Below, piece after piece: positions 38,051-51,110 of a stretch of 64,000 bases of DNA. This DNA comes from Neoechinorhynchus agilis (taxonomy: Eukaryota; Acanthocephala). Each line of letters starts with the position of its first letter. Positions within the stretch are counted from its first letter, which is position 1. The translations under genes and the position numbers were made by a program. The stretch lies in contig CM121343.1 of the NCBI GenBank assembly GCA_051530055.1, forward strand, positions 1,736,001-1,800,000, given 5' to 3'. Under the pieces are notes generated by a model that saw only the letters and a list, made by a program, of their open reading frames with translations, did not search any database and was not told the origin of the DNA.

Positions 38051-40405
38051 TTCGCGTTAAACGCGAATGCATATATTTCGACTAATTGAATCAATCACTA
38101 AAAATTGAATTGATAGTGACTGAGTCAATCAGTCGAAATATATACATTTGTCCATGTTTGCATCTGGCGTAAAATTTAAAAGAATTTATTAAATCCGATA
38201 TTTCTGTACCGTAATCTTGTACGCGTTCATTAAGGTTTCTCGTACTCACAAATTCAAAAACTTACAAGCAACCTCGATAAAGGCACGAGATTGTGTTCGA
38301 AGATTAAATTGTTGATGCTTGTTTATGGCGTAAAAATTAAAAGAATTTATTAAATCCGATATTTCTGTACCGTAATCTTGTACGCGTTCATCAAGGTTTC
38401 TTGTACTCACAAATTTAAAAACTTACAAGCAACCTCGATAAAGGCACGAGATTGTCTCTGAAGATTAGATTGTTGATTCTTGTTTATGGCGTATTAAAAG
38501 AATTTATTAAATCCGATATTTCTGTACCGTAATCTTGTACGCGTTCATCAAGGTTTCTTGTACTCACAAATTTAAAAACTTACAAGCAACCGATAAAGGC
38601 ACGAGATTGTCTCTGAAGATTAGATTGTTGATTCTTGTTTATGGCGTAAAGATTAAAAGAATTTATTAAATCCGATATTTCTGTACCGTAATCTTGTACG
38701 CGTTCATCAAGGTTTCTTGTACTCACAAATTTAAAAACTTACAAGCAACCTCGATAAAGGCACGAGATTGTCTCTGAAGATTAGATTGTTGATTCTTGTT
38801 TATGGCGTAAAGATTAAAAGAATTTATTAAATCCGATATTTCGGTACCGTAATCTTGTACGCGTTCATCAAGGTTTCTTGTACTCACAAATTTAAAAACT
38901 TACAAGCAACCTCGATAAAGGCACGAGATTGTCTTTGAAGATTAAATTGTTGATTCTTGTTTATGGCGTAAAGATTAAAAGAATTTATTAAATCCGATAT
39001 TTCGGTACCGTAATCTTGTACGCGTTCATCAAGGTTTCTTGTACTCACAAATTTAAAAACTTACAAGCAACCTCGACAAAGGCACGAGATTGTGTTTGAA
39101 GATTAAATCGTTGATGATTGTTTATGGCGTGAAGATTAAAAGAATTTATTCGATATTTCGGTAACGTAATCTTGCTCGCATTCATCAATGTTTCTTGTAC
39201 TCACAAATTTGAAAACTTACAAGCAACCTCGATAAAGGCACGAGATTGTCTCTGAAGATTAGATTGTTGATTCTTGTTTATGGCGTAAAGATTAAAAGAA
39301 TTTATTAAATCCGATATTTCTGTACCGTAATCTTGTACGCGTTCATCAAGGTTTCTTGTACTCACAAATTTAAAAACTTACAAGCAACCTCGATAAAGGC
39401 ACGAGATTGTCTCTGAAGATTAGATTGTTGATTCTTGTTTATGGCGTAAAGATTAAAAGAATTTATTAAATCCGATATTTCTGTACCGTAATCTTGTACG
39501 CGTTCATCAAGGTTTCTTGTACTCACAAATTTAAAAACTTACAAGCAACCTCGATAAAGGCACGAGATTGTCTCTGAAGATTAGATTGTTGATTCTTGTT
39601 TATGGCGTAAAGATTAAAAGAATTTATTAAATCCGATATTTCTGTACCGTAATCTTGTACGCGTTCATCAAGGTTTCTTGTACTCACAAATTTAAAAACT
39701 TACAAGCAACCTCGATAAAGGCACGAGATTGTCTCTGAAGATTAGATTGTTGATTCTTGTTTATGGCGTAAAGATTAAAAGAATTTATTAAATCCGATAT
39801 TTCGGTACCGTAATCTTGTACGCGTTCATCAAGGTTTTTGTACTCACAAATTTAAAAACTTACAAGCAACCTCGATAAAGGCACGAGATTGTCTTTGAAG
39901 ATTAAATTGTTGATGCTTGTTTATGGCGTAAATAAAAGAATTTATTAAATCCGATATTTCTGTACCGTAATCTTGTACGCGTTCATCAAGGTTTCTTGTA
40001 CTCACAAATTTAAAAACTTACAAGCAACCTCGATAAAGGCACGAGATTGTCTCTGAAGATTAGATTGTTGATGCTTGTTTATGGCGTGAAGATTAAAAGA
40101 ATTTATTAAATCCGATATTTCGGTACCGTAATCTTGCACGCGTTCATCAAGGTTTCTTGTACTCACAAATTTAAAAACTTACAAGCAACCTCGATAAAGG
40201 CACGAGATTGTCTCTGAAGATTAGATTGTTGATTCTTGTTTATGGCGTAAAGATTAAAAGAATTTATTAAATCCGATATTTCTGTACCGTAATCTTGTAC
40301 GCGTTCATCAAGGTTGTGCCAAAATATTGGAACCAATAAATCCTTTTAATTTTTACCCCAGATGCAAACATGAACAATTGAATCAATCGAAATAAATACC
40401 CCTCG
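38051..40405. repeat. Satellite array B (~160 bp x ~13) with inverted flanks
   Basis: Units of about 155-161 bp run from 38154 to 40316, each with TTTATTAAATCCGATATTTC and, later, AAAGGCACGAGATTGT. The left flank (38129-38180, including CATGTTTGCATCTGGCGTAAAA) is repeated in inverse orientation at the right end (about 40340-40400). The array therefore looks like the interior of one foldback element whose centre has expanded. Left of it, 38071-38148 is itself a short inverted repeat. Confidence 0.9.
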
Positions 40406-40521
40406 GATGTTGACAGGCGGAGTTGAGCTCATGAAACTGCTGATGCCTCAGATTAACTCCTTTAGCTTCATTATCGAGGTATCTCTACGTCGATATTTTT
40501 TGTAAAGAAATTATTCATTAT

Positions 40522-40661
40522 AGTTTCCGTTTCAATTAGCGATGTTTGATTCACAAAATAGATTTACCTTCAAAATTTTCGACCTTTTCATTGGGCTTCG
40601 TCAAAGGCCGAAAATTTTCAAATCAATTTCTGAATCAAACATCGCTAATTGAAACTGAAGT
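40522..40661. repeat. Short foldback element
   Basis: Arms GTTTCAATTAGCGATGTTTGATTCA and its inverse complement (about 30 bp, nearly perfect; only part quoted is 20 bases: CAATTAGCGATGTTTGATTC) enclose about 75 bp that contains two inverted GGCCGAAAATTTTC-like blocks. It belongs to the same broad hairpin family as 42768-42955. Confidence 0.75.
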
Positions 40662-40689
40662 GGATACTTTTGTTGAACAAATAGAAAAC

Positions 40690-41160
40690 ACATTGCAACT
40701 TCACGGCTCGTATCGAAACGAATCCCCTCCCAAACATTCTAGAACCCACTAATCTTTGTAGATTAGATGGAAGACGCCCTGATGGCGTGACCGTATTTCC
40801 TTGGCGGGAGGGAAAATGTTTGTTGTGGGATGCAACGAGTGTGGACACGTTGGCAAACTCCAACATCAGCCATTCGAAAAAAAGGTCCAGGAGGAGCGGC
40901 GACGGCTGCAGAGGATCGGAAATGCTCAAAATACAGGGAGCTAATCCGAAATTACCATTTTGTCCCCTTTGGTGTGGAAACGTATGGGCCCTTGGGAGGG
41001 TCGGCACTAGCCCTCCTGAAGGACTTGGGGAAACGAATCAGCGCGGCAACTGGAGAGCCAAGATCGACGTCGTTCTTGGCGCAAAAAATAAGCATTGCGG
41101 TGCAGCGGGGCAATGCGGCTAGCATTTTGGCCAGCGCCGATGAATGGGAGCGTTGATGAA
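40690..41160 (+). mobile_element. Retroelement 3' remnant, copy 2
   Basis: The plus strand encodes LEPTNLCRLDGRRPDGVTVF, KCLLWDATSVDTLA and then, in another frame, HFVPFGVETYGPLG and ISIAVQRGNAASIL. It is the same C-terminal domain as 30137-30680 and extends further toward the 3' end. It is broken and lacks the upstream RT. Confidence 0.65.
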
Positions 41161-41234
41161 GCTATAAATTATGTATCGAATATATATTTAACATTGCTGA
41201 TAAAATATGGTGAAGAAAATAAGAACTAAGAAAT

Positions 41235-41300
41235 TCGATTTTATTGTGAATTTTCGGCCTTAGCGTATGCCTTCTTCAGACTATTGCTTTTAAGTTTTTT
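41235..41300 (-). repeat. Half foldback with hammerhead-like core
   Basis: The minus strand reads GCAATAGT, CTGAAGA, a hairpin (GGC/GCC), GAAAATTC at 41248-41279. It matches one arm of 42768-42955. CTGAAGA fits CUGANGA, AATT is a palindromic stem III and C would be the cleavage nucleotide; one unpaired A sits before stem II. Confidence 0.5.
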
Positions 41301-41530
41301 AATATGTGTAAGTGCTGTCTGTATGCTTACTTAAAAATTTGATCTTAAATTAAAAAAATGAACTATTGATTTTTTTAGATTTATCGGCAAGTTGCCATTC
41401 TTTAAAAGAATTTTGGATGACCATTTCTTGGAAGGTATGACGTAATGTCCATTTTGCATTAGATTCTGTCGTATCATTCGTAATTATCGTCCACGTTTGA
41501 TTTCAACATCATGTGCGCACGCGCCCATCG

Positions 41531-42374
41531 ATGACGACCAGTGAAGAATGTGGATCGAGCAGCTCTGAGTCTTATGATGAAGACCTCGATGTGGATAACA
41601 TGAGTATCCCATCACTTGGCCAGTTTATTGGGCCGGCCGAAATTGCAAGAAAAGAAGCTTCTCGTGTTGAAGCATTGGAAAAACGAAGAGCTAAACGCCA
41701 TGAAATGGTGATAAGAAGATTATGGGTAAAGATTCAGTACGGAGGGGAAAATCCGAATGAATCTTTCGTTAAGTCAAGAAGCCAGGGACATTGCCGAACG
41801 TTTAAACATAAGAGGATGTGTGCTTCATAGTGCTGAAGATATTTGCTTTCGATACGCGTCCAGAGCCAAATTCCGGCCAAGTTTTTGTAGCCACATTTGT
41901 GCAGCAGCGATTTTTATTGCTTGTAGACGGGCTCAGTGCCCTCGGACTCTAAAGGAAGTCGTTTTGGCCGTTAATGATGGATCTCTGTCGCTGACTAGAC
42001 GTTTCCATGGAAAGATACTTCGAACTCTTCAAGAGTGTAACTACGTTGCGAAACCTGAAGAGTTTATAAATCGATTCTGCCGACTTCTCGATCTACCGGT
42101 CAATGTAATGTCACTCGCTACACATTTCGCGAAACGTTCCGAAGAACTGAAAATAGTCTCAAACCGAAATCCGGTTGCAGTTTCATCGGCCTGTATTTAC
42201 ATGGCCGCGGCCGCCTTACAAATACCTCGCACTTCTGAATTAATGTTTGAAAAAACAGGAGTTCCTATTTCCACTTTACGTTGTGTTTATGGAATACTGT
42301 TGAAAAATGCATCAAAAATGTATCCTACGGACCAAACATTGCCTGTTGCACCTTACGGTCTACCCACTCCGTGA
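41531..42374 (+). CDS. TFIIB-like general transcription factor (divergent)
   Basis: The C-terminal part (from about 41757) contains two cyclin folds of TFIIB: ICAAAIFIACRRAQCPRTLK matches SACLYIACRQEGVPRTFKE of human TFIIB, and FINRFCRLLDLP, ATHFAKRSEEL and NPVAVSSACIYMAA match the second repeat. TFIIB bridges TBP and RNA polymerase II. The N-terminal frame (41531-41725, MTTSEECGSSSSESYDEDLD) is acidic/Ser-rich with a basic helix and lacks the zinc ribbon that all canonical TFIIB proteins have. The join between the two frames is unresolved: the clear donor TGG|GTAAAG at 41726 is phase 0, but the acceptors I see before the second frame are not, so an exon or a frameshift is being missed. It may be a lineage-specific paralogue. 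Confidence 0.75.
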
Positions 42375-42767
42375 CTTATCGACATTGAGCGATTTTTTTA
42401 GGAAATAATCGATTTTTTATGAAATATGAATCACGCTTTCGTTTTACTTTAGCACTATTCTGATAATACCACGTTTGTTAATTAACAACCAAAAGGATCC
42501 GTGTATCTTTGGGTCCTCATTACCTCCCCAGGGGAAAGTATTTACTTCCATTCGTAGCTGAGAAGATGCTTCCTTTGCTGGCCCGTGGCTTTTTATGGAG
42601 CTGAATGCTGGTTAATCCCTGATGGGCAACGCCTCGCCGTCAAGGAAACGAAAGTGTTGATGTTCATGGCTGAAAAATTGAAGAGATTTTTTTAAATCAG
42701 ATATCTCGGCACAATATCATGCCTTTATCATGACTGCTAAGGTGCCGAAATATCGCACTTGAAAATT
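42375..42767. other. Intergenic with satellite-core relatives
   Basis: No gene. At 42690-42765 two diverged copies of the GTGCCGAAATATC core face each other (one on each strand), a small inverted arrangement related to satellites B and C. Confidence 0.5.
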
Positions 42768-42955
42768 TTTTATAGGGAATTATAATAATTGATTCATTTG
42801 ATAATTTTCGGCCTTATCCAGTCTATTGCTTGCAAGTTTTTTCAGAGACGCATTCACAGTTGAAAAAACTTGCAAGCAATAGACTGGATAAGGCCTACGC
42901 GAAGGCCGAAAATTATCAAATAAATCAATCAATTATTGTAATTCGCTATAAAAAA
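42768..42955. repeat. Foldback element
   Basis: Inverted arms of about 75-90 bp share TTGATAATTTTCGGCCTTAT-like outer parts and a perfect inner part including CTTGCAAGCAATAGACTGGA (and its complement). The right arm has an extra GGCCTACGCGAAGGCC hairpin between CTGGATAA and GAAAATTATC. Half copies lie at about 600-690 and 41235-41300. Confidence 0.85.
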
Positions 42956-43079
42956 GTAAATGATGAACATCTTTACACATATATTTGGAGTTAAATTCAG
43001 TGCTATCTCCAATTTTTATCCGATCGCATAAACATCGGCTTGATATATTAAGGAGATATGGTGAAACCTTGATAAAAAA

Positions 43080-46000
43080 GCGTTCAAAATTGTGGGGTTC
43101 CGGAAACAATCCGATTTAATAAAATTCCTTCAATTTTTCAATGCAATAAACCCAAAAATGTATTTGGAGTTAAATTCAACGTTCCTTTCTTCACAGTTGA
43201 TCTAAACATATAAATTTTTCTTATTTTTATCCGATCGAAAACGTCGGCTTGATATATTAATAAAAGAAACCTTGATAAAAAAGTGTTCAAGATTGTGGTT
43301 CCGAAAACGATCGGATTTAATAAAATTCCTTCAATTTTTCAATGCAATAAACCCAAAAATATATTTGGAGTTAAATTCAAGGTTCTGTTCACAGTCGCAT
43401 AAAGAACGACGATATACGAAGGAGATATGGTGTAGCCCTGATCAGAGATCAAAAGCACGAGATTGTGCCGAAATATCGGATTTAATAAAATTCCTTCAAT
43501 TTTTCGGGCTTAAACAAACATAAGTGGGATCGCTTTGTTTGATCGCATAAGGAACGACGATATACGAAGGAGATATGGTGTAGCCCTGATCAGGGATCAA
43601 AAGCACGAGATTGTGCCGGAATATCGGATTTAATAAAATTCCTTCAATTTTCGGCCTTAAACAAACATAAGTGGGATCGCTTTGTTCGATCGCATAAAGA
43701 ACGACGATATACGAAGGAGATATGGTGTAGCCCTGATCAGGGATCAAAAGCACGAGATTGTGCCGAAATATCGGATTTAATAAAATTCCTTCAATTTTTC
43801 GGCCTTAAACAAACATAGGTGGGATCGCTTTGTACGATCGCATAAAGAACGACGATATACGACGGAGATATGGTGTAGCCCTGATCAGGTATCAAAAGCA
43901 CGAGATTGTGCCGAAATATCGGATTTAATAAAATTCCTTCAATTTTTCCGCCTTAAAAAACATAAGTGGGATCGCTTTGTTCGATCGCATAAAGAACGAC
44001 GATATACGAAGGAGATATGGTGTAGCCCTGATCAGAGATATCAAGCACGAGATTGTGCCGAAATATCGGATTTAATAAAATTCCTTCAATTTTTCGGCCT
44101 TAAACAAACATAAGTTGGATCGCTTTGTTCAATCGCATAAAGAACGACGATATACGAAGGAGATATGGTGTAGCCCTGATCAGGGAACAAAAGCACGAGA
44201 TTGTGCCGAAATATCGGATTTAATAAAATTCCTTAAATTTTTCGGCCTTAAAAAAACATAAGTGGGATCGCTTTGCTCGATCGCATAAAGAACGACGATA
44301 TACGAAGGAGATATGGTGTAGCCCTGATCAGGGATCAAAAGCACGAGATTGTGCCGAAATATCGGATTTAATAAAATTCCTTCAATTTTTCGGCCTTAAA
44401 CAAACATAGGTGGGATCGCTTTGTACGATCGCATAAAGAACGACGATATACGACGGAGATATGGTGTAGCCCTGATCAGGTATCAAAAGCACGAGATTGT
44501 GCCGAAATATCGGATTTAATAAAATTCCTTCAATTTTTCCGCCTTAAAAAACATAAGTGGGATCGCTTTGTTCGATCGCATAAAGAACGACGATATACGA
44601 AGGAGATATGGTGTAGCCCTGATCAGAGATATCAAGCACGAGATTGTGCCGAAATATCGGATTTAATAAAATTCCTTCAATTTTTCGGCCTTAAACAAAC
44701 ATAAGTGGGATCGCTTTGTACGATCGCATAAAGAACGACGATATACGAAGGAGATATGGTGTGGCCCTGATCAGGGATCAAAAGCACGAGATTGTGCCGA
44801 AATATCGGATTTAATAAAATTCCTTCAATTTTTCCGCCTTAAACAAACATAAGGATCGCTTTGTACGATCGCATAAAGAACGACGATATACGACGGAGAT
44901 ATGGTGTAGCCCTGATCAGGGATCAAAAGGTCGAGATCGTGCCGAAATATCGATTTTAATAAAAATTCCTTCAATTTTTCGGCCTTAAACAAACATAAGT
45001 GGGATCGCTTTGTACGATCGCATAAAGAACGACGATATACGAAGGAGATATGGTGTAGCTTTGATCAGAGATCAAAAGCACGAGATTGTGCCGAAATATC
45101 GGATTTAATAAAATTCCTTCAATTTTTCCGCCTTAAACAAACATACGTGGGATCGCTTTGTACGGTCGCACAAAGAACGACGATATACGAACGAGATATG
45201 GTGTAGCCCTGATCAGAGATCAAAAGCACGAGATTGTGCCGAAATATCGGATTTAATAAAATTCCTTCAATTTTTCCGCCTTAAACAAACATAAGTGGGA
45301 TCGCTCTGTACGGTCGCACAAAGAACGACGATATACGAACGAGATATGGTGTAGCCCTGATCAGAGATCAAAAGCACGAGATTGTGCCGAAATATCGGAT
45401 TTAATAAAATTCCTTCAATTTTTCCGCCTTAAACAAACATAAGTGGGATCGCTTTGTACGATCGCATAAAGAACGACGATATACGAAGGAGATATGGTGT
45501 AGCCCTGATCAGAGACTGCAGCACGAGATTGTGCCGAAATATCGGATTTAATAAAATTCCTTCAATTTTTCCGCCTTAAACAAACATAAGTGGGATCGCT
45601 TTGTACGATCGCATAAAGAACGACGATATACGACGGAGATATGGTGTAGCCCTGATCAGGGATCAAAAGCACGAGATTGTGCCGAAATATCGGATTTAAC
45701 AAATTCCTTTAATTTTCCGCCTTAAACAAACATAAGTGGGATCGCTTTGTACGATCGCATAAAGAACGACGATATACGAAGGAGATATGAAGCCCTGATC
45801 AGGGATCAAAGCACGAGATTGTGCCGAAATATCGGATTTAATAAAATTCCTTCAATTTTTCCGCCTTAAACAAACATAAGTGGGATCGCTTTGTACGATC
45901 GCATAAAGAACGACGATATACGACGGAGATATGGTGTAGCCCTGATCAGGGATCAAAAGCACGAGATTGTGCCGAAATATCGGATTTAATAAAATTCCTT

Positions 46001-49000
46001 CAATTTTTCCGCCTTAAACAAACATAAGTGGGATCGCTTTGTACGATCGCATAAAGAACGACGATATACGACGGAGATATGGTGTAGCCCTGATCAGGGA
46101 TCAAAAGAACGAGATTGTGTCGAAATATCGGATTTAATAAAATTCCTTCAATTTCTCGGCCTTAAACAAACATAAGTGGGATCGCTTTGTACGATCGCAT
46201 AAAGAACGACGATATACGACGGAGATTTGGTGTAGCCCTGATCAGGGATCAAAAGCACGAGATTGTGCCGAAATATCGGATTTAATAAAATTCCTTCAAT
46301 TTTTCCGCCTTAAAAAAACATAAGTGGGATCGCTTTGTTCGATCGCATAAAGAACGACTATATACGAAGGAGATATGGTGTAGCCCTGATCAGGTATCAA
46401 AAGCACGAGATTGTGCTGAACATCGGATTTAATAAAAATTCCTTCAATTTTTCCGCCTTAAACAAACATAAGTGGGATCGCTTTGTACGGTCGCACAAAG
46501 AACGACGATATACGAACGAGATATGGTGTAGCCCTGATCAGAGATCAAAAGCACGAGATTGTGCCGAAATATCGGATTTAATAAAATTCCTTCAATTTTT
46601 CGGCCTTAAACAAACATAAGTGGGATCGCTTTGTACGGTCGCACAAAGAACGACGATATACGAACGAGATATGGTGTAGCCCTGATCAGAGATCAAAAGC
46701 ACGAGATTGTGCCGAAATATCGGATTTAATAAAATTCCTTCAATTTTTCCGCCTTAAACAAACATAAGTGGGATCGCTTTGTACGATCGCAAAAAGAACG
46801 ATGATGTACGAAGGAGATATGGTGTAGCCCTGATCAGGGATCAAAAGCACGAGATTGTGCCGAAATATCGGATTTAATAAAATTCCTTCAATTTTTCGGC
46901 CTTAAACAAACATAAGTTGGATCGCATTGTTCAATCGCATAAAGAACGACGATATACGAAGGAGATATGGTGTAGCTTTGATCAGAGATCAAAAGCACGA
47001 GATTGTGCCGAAATATCGGATTTAATAAAATTCCTTCAATTTTTCCGCCTTAAACAAACATAAGTGGGATCGCTTTGTTCAATCGCATAAAGAACGACGA
47101 TATACGAAGGAGATATGGTGTAGCCCTGATCAGAGATCAAAAGCACGAGATTGTGCCGAAATATCGGATTTAATAAAATTCTTTCAATTTCATCTCAAAC
47201 GGAGTATTTTCGCCAAATCTTTTTAACTCTGCCATCCCGAAGGATTTTCTACGAAGGAGATATGGTGTGGCCCTGATCAGGGATCAAAAGCACGAGATTG
47301 TGCCGAAATATCGGATTTAATAAAATTCCTTCAATTTTTCCGCCTTAAACAAACATAAGTGGGATCGCTTTGTACGATCGTATAAAGAACGACGATATAC
47401 GACGGAGATATGGTGTAGCCCTGATAAGGGATCAAAAGCACGAGATTGTGCCGAAATATCGGATTTAATAAAATTCCTTCAATTTTTCGGCCTTAAACAA
47501 ACATAAGTTGGATCGCTTTGTACGATCACATAAAGAACGACTATATACGAAGGAGATATGGTGTAGCTTTGATCAGAGATCAAAAGCACGAGATTGTGCC
47601 GAAATATCGGATTTAATAAAATTCCTTCAATTTTTCCGCCTTAAACAAACATAAGTGGGATCGCTTTGTACGGTCGCACAAAGAACGACGATATACGAAC
47701 GAGATATGGTGTAGCCCTGATCAGGGATCAAAAGCACGAGATTGTGCCGAAATATCGGATTTAATAAAATTCCTTCAATTTTTCCGCCTTAAACAAACAT
47801 AAGTGGGATCGCTTTGTACGATCGTATAAAGAACGACGATATACGACGGAGATATGGTGTAGCCCTGATAAGGGATCAAAAGCACGAGATTGTGCCGAAA
47901 TATCGGATTTAATAAAATTCCTTCAATTTTTCCGCCTTAAACAAACATAAGTGGGATCGCTTTGTTCGATCGCATAAAGAACGACGATATACGAAGGAGA
48001 TATGGTGTAGCCCCGATCAGGGATCAAAAGCACGAGATTGTGCCGAAATATCGGATTTAATAAAATTCCTTCAATTTTTCGGCCTTAAAAAAACATAAGT
48101 GGGATCGCTTTGTTTGATCGCATAAGGAACGACGATATACGAAGGAGATATGGTGTAGCCCTGATCAGGGATCAAAAGCACGAGATTGTGCCGAAATATC
48201 GGATTTAATAAAATTCCTTCAATTTTTCCGCCTTAAAAAAACATAAGTGGATCGCTTTGTTCGATCGCATAAAGAACGACGATATACGAAGGAGATATGG
48301 TGCAGCCCTGATCAGGCATCAAAAGCACGAGATTGTGCGGAAATTCGGATTTAATAAAATTCCTTCAATTTTCGGCCTTAAACAAACATAAGTGGGATCG
48401 CTTGTTCGATCGCATAAAGAACGACGATATACGAAGGAGATATGGTGTAGCCCTGATCAGAGATCAAAAGCACGAGATTGTGCCGAAATATCGGATTTAA
48501 TAAAATTCCTTCAATTTTTCCGCCTTAAAAAAACATAAGTGGGATCGCTTTGTTCGATCGCATAAAGAACGACGATATACGAAGGAGATATGGTGTAGCC
48601 CTGATCAGGTATCAAAAGCACGAGATTGTGCCGAAATATCGGATTTAATAAAATTCCTTCAATTTTTCCGCCTTAAACAAACATAAGTGGGATCGCTTTG
48701 TTCGATCGCATAAAGAACGACGATATACGAAGGAGATATGGTGTAGCCCTGATCAGAGATCAAAAGCACGAGATTGTGCCGAAATATCGGATTTAATAAA
48801 ATTCCTTCAATTTTTCGGCCTTAAACAAACATAAGTGGGATCGCTTTGTTCGATCGCATAAGGAACGACGATATACGAAGGAGATATGGTGTAGCCCTGA
48901 TCAGGGATCAAAAGCACGAGATTTTGCCGAAATATCGGATTTAATAAAATTCCTTCAATTTTTCGGCCTTAAACAAACATAAGTGGGATGGCTTTGTTCG

Positions 49001-51110
49001 ATCGCAAAAAGAACGACGATGTACGAAGGGAGATATGTAGCCCTGATCAGGGATCAAAAGCGATGAGATTGTGCCGAAATATCGGATTTAATAAAATTCC
49101 TTCAATTTTTCGCCTTAAAAAAACATAAGCGGGATCGCTTTGTTCGATCGCATAAAGAACGACGATATACGAAGGAGATATGGTGTAGCCCTGATCAGGG
49201 ATCAAAAAGCGATGAGATTGTGCCGGGAAATATCGGATTTAATAAAATTCCTTCAATTTTTCGGCCTTAAACAAACATAAGTGGGATCGCTTTGTTCGAT
49301 CGCAAAAAGAACGACGATGTACGAAGGAGATATGGTGTAGCCCTGATCAGGGATCAAAAGCACGAGATTGTGCCGAAATATCGGATTTAATAAAATTCCT
49401 TCAATTTTTCGGCCTTAAACAAACATAAGTGGGATCGCTTTGTTCGATCGCCAAAAGAACGACGATGTACGAAGGAGATATGGTGTAGCCCTGATCAGGG
49501 ATCAAAAGCACGAGATTGTGCCGAAATATCGGATTTAATAAAATTCCTTAAATTTTTCGGCCTTAAAAAAACATAAGTGGGATCGCTTTGTTCGATCGCA
49601 TAAAGAACGACGATATACGAAGGAGATATGGTGTAGCCCTGATCAGAGATCAAAAGCACGTGATTTTGCGCCGAAATATCGGATTTAATAAAATTCCTTC
49701 AATTTTTCGGCCTTAAACAAACATAAGTGGGATCGTTTTGTTTGATCGCATAAGGAACGACGATATACGAAGGAGATATGGTGTAGCCCTGATCAGAGAT
49801 CAAAAGCACGAGATTGTGCCGAAATATCGGATTTAATAAAATTCCTTCAATTTTTCGGCCTTTAACAAACATAAGTGGGATCGCTTTGTTTGATCGCATA
49901 AGGAACGACGATATACGAAGGAGATATGGTGTAGCCCTGATCAGAGATCAAAAGCACGAGATTGTGCCGAAATATCGGATTTAATAAAATTCCTTCGATT
50001 TTTCGGCCTTAAACAAGTATAAGTGGGATCGCTTTGTTCGATCGCATAAGTAACGACGATATACGAAGGAGATATGGTGTAGCCCTGATCAGGGATCAAA
50101 AGCACGAGATTGTGCCGAAATATCGAATTTAATAAAATTCCTTCAATTTTTCGGCCTTAAACAAACATAAGTGGGATCGCTTTGTTCGATCGCAAAAAGA
50201 ACGACGATGTACGAAGGAGATATGGTGTAGCCCTGATCAGGGATCAAAAGCACGAGATTGTGCCGAAATATCGGATTTAATAAAATTCCTTCAATTTTTC
50301 GGCCTTAAAAAAACATAAGTGGGATCGCTTTGTTCGATCGCATAAGGAACGACGATATACGACGGAGATATGGTGTAGCCCTGATCAGGGATCAAAAGCA
50401 CGAGATTGTGCCGAAATATCGGATTTAATAAAATTCCTTCAATTTTTCGGCCTTAAACAAACATAAGTGGGATCGCTTTGTACGATCGCATAAAGAACGA
50501 CGATATACGACGGAGATATGGTGTAGCCCTGATCAGAGATATCAAGCACGAGATTGTGCCGAAATATCGGATTTAATAAATTCCTTCAATTTTTCGGCCT
50601 TAAACAAACATAAGTTGGATCGCTTTGTTCAACCGCATAAAGAACGACGATATACGAAGGAGATATGGTGTAGCCCTGATCAGGGAACAAGAGCACGAGA
50701 TTGTGCCGAAATATCGGATTTAATAAAATTCCTTCAATTTTTCGGCCTTAAACAAACATAAGTTGGATCGCTTTGTTCAATCGCATAAAGAACGACGATA
50801 TACGAAGGAGATATGGTGTAGCCCTGATCAGAGATCAAAAGCACGAGATTGTGCCGAAATATCGGATTTAATAAAATTCCTTCAATTTTTCCGCCTTAAA
50901 AAAACATAAGCGGGATCGCTTTGTACGATCGCATAAAGAACGACGATATACGAAGGAGATATGGTGTGGCCCTGATCAGGGATCAAAAGCACGAGATTGT
51001 GCCGAAATATCGGATTTAATAAAATTCCTTCAATTTTTCCGCCTTAAACAAACATAAGTGGGATCGCTTTGTTGTTCGATCGTATAAAGAACGACGATAT
51101 CAGCAAAGGC
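43080..51110. repeat. Satellite array C, ~148 bp unit, over 50 copies
   Basis: About 8 kb of head-to-tail units 147-149 bp long. The consensus includes GAACGACGATATACGAAGGA, GTGTAGCCCTGATCAG, GCACGAGATTGTGCCGAAAT and TCGGATTTAATAAAATTCCT. The first few units (43080-43380) are diverged and shorter; 47190-47250 contains an insertion or scrambled unit. Variants (TTTTTCGGCC/TTTTTCCGCC, AAGGAG/ACGGAG, GGGATC/GAGATC) are interspersed. No gene is present; frames such as 46335-46619 are repeat read-through. Confidence 0.97.

Noticed and set aside
40645-41007. Minus-strand frame over the second retroelement remnant
   Set aside because: The plus strand carries the conserved RPDG/WDAT domain, so the minus frame is a shadow.
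43080-51110. CRISPR-like array
   Set aside because: Units are contiguous and similar along their whole length, with no unique spacers; the genome is eukaryotic.
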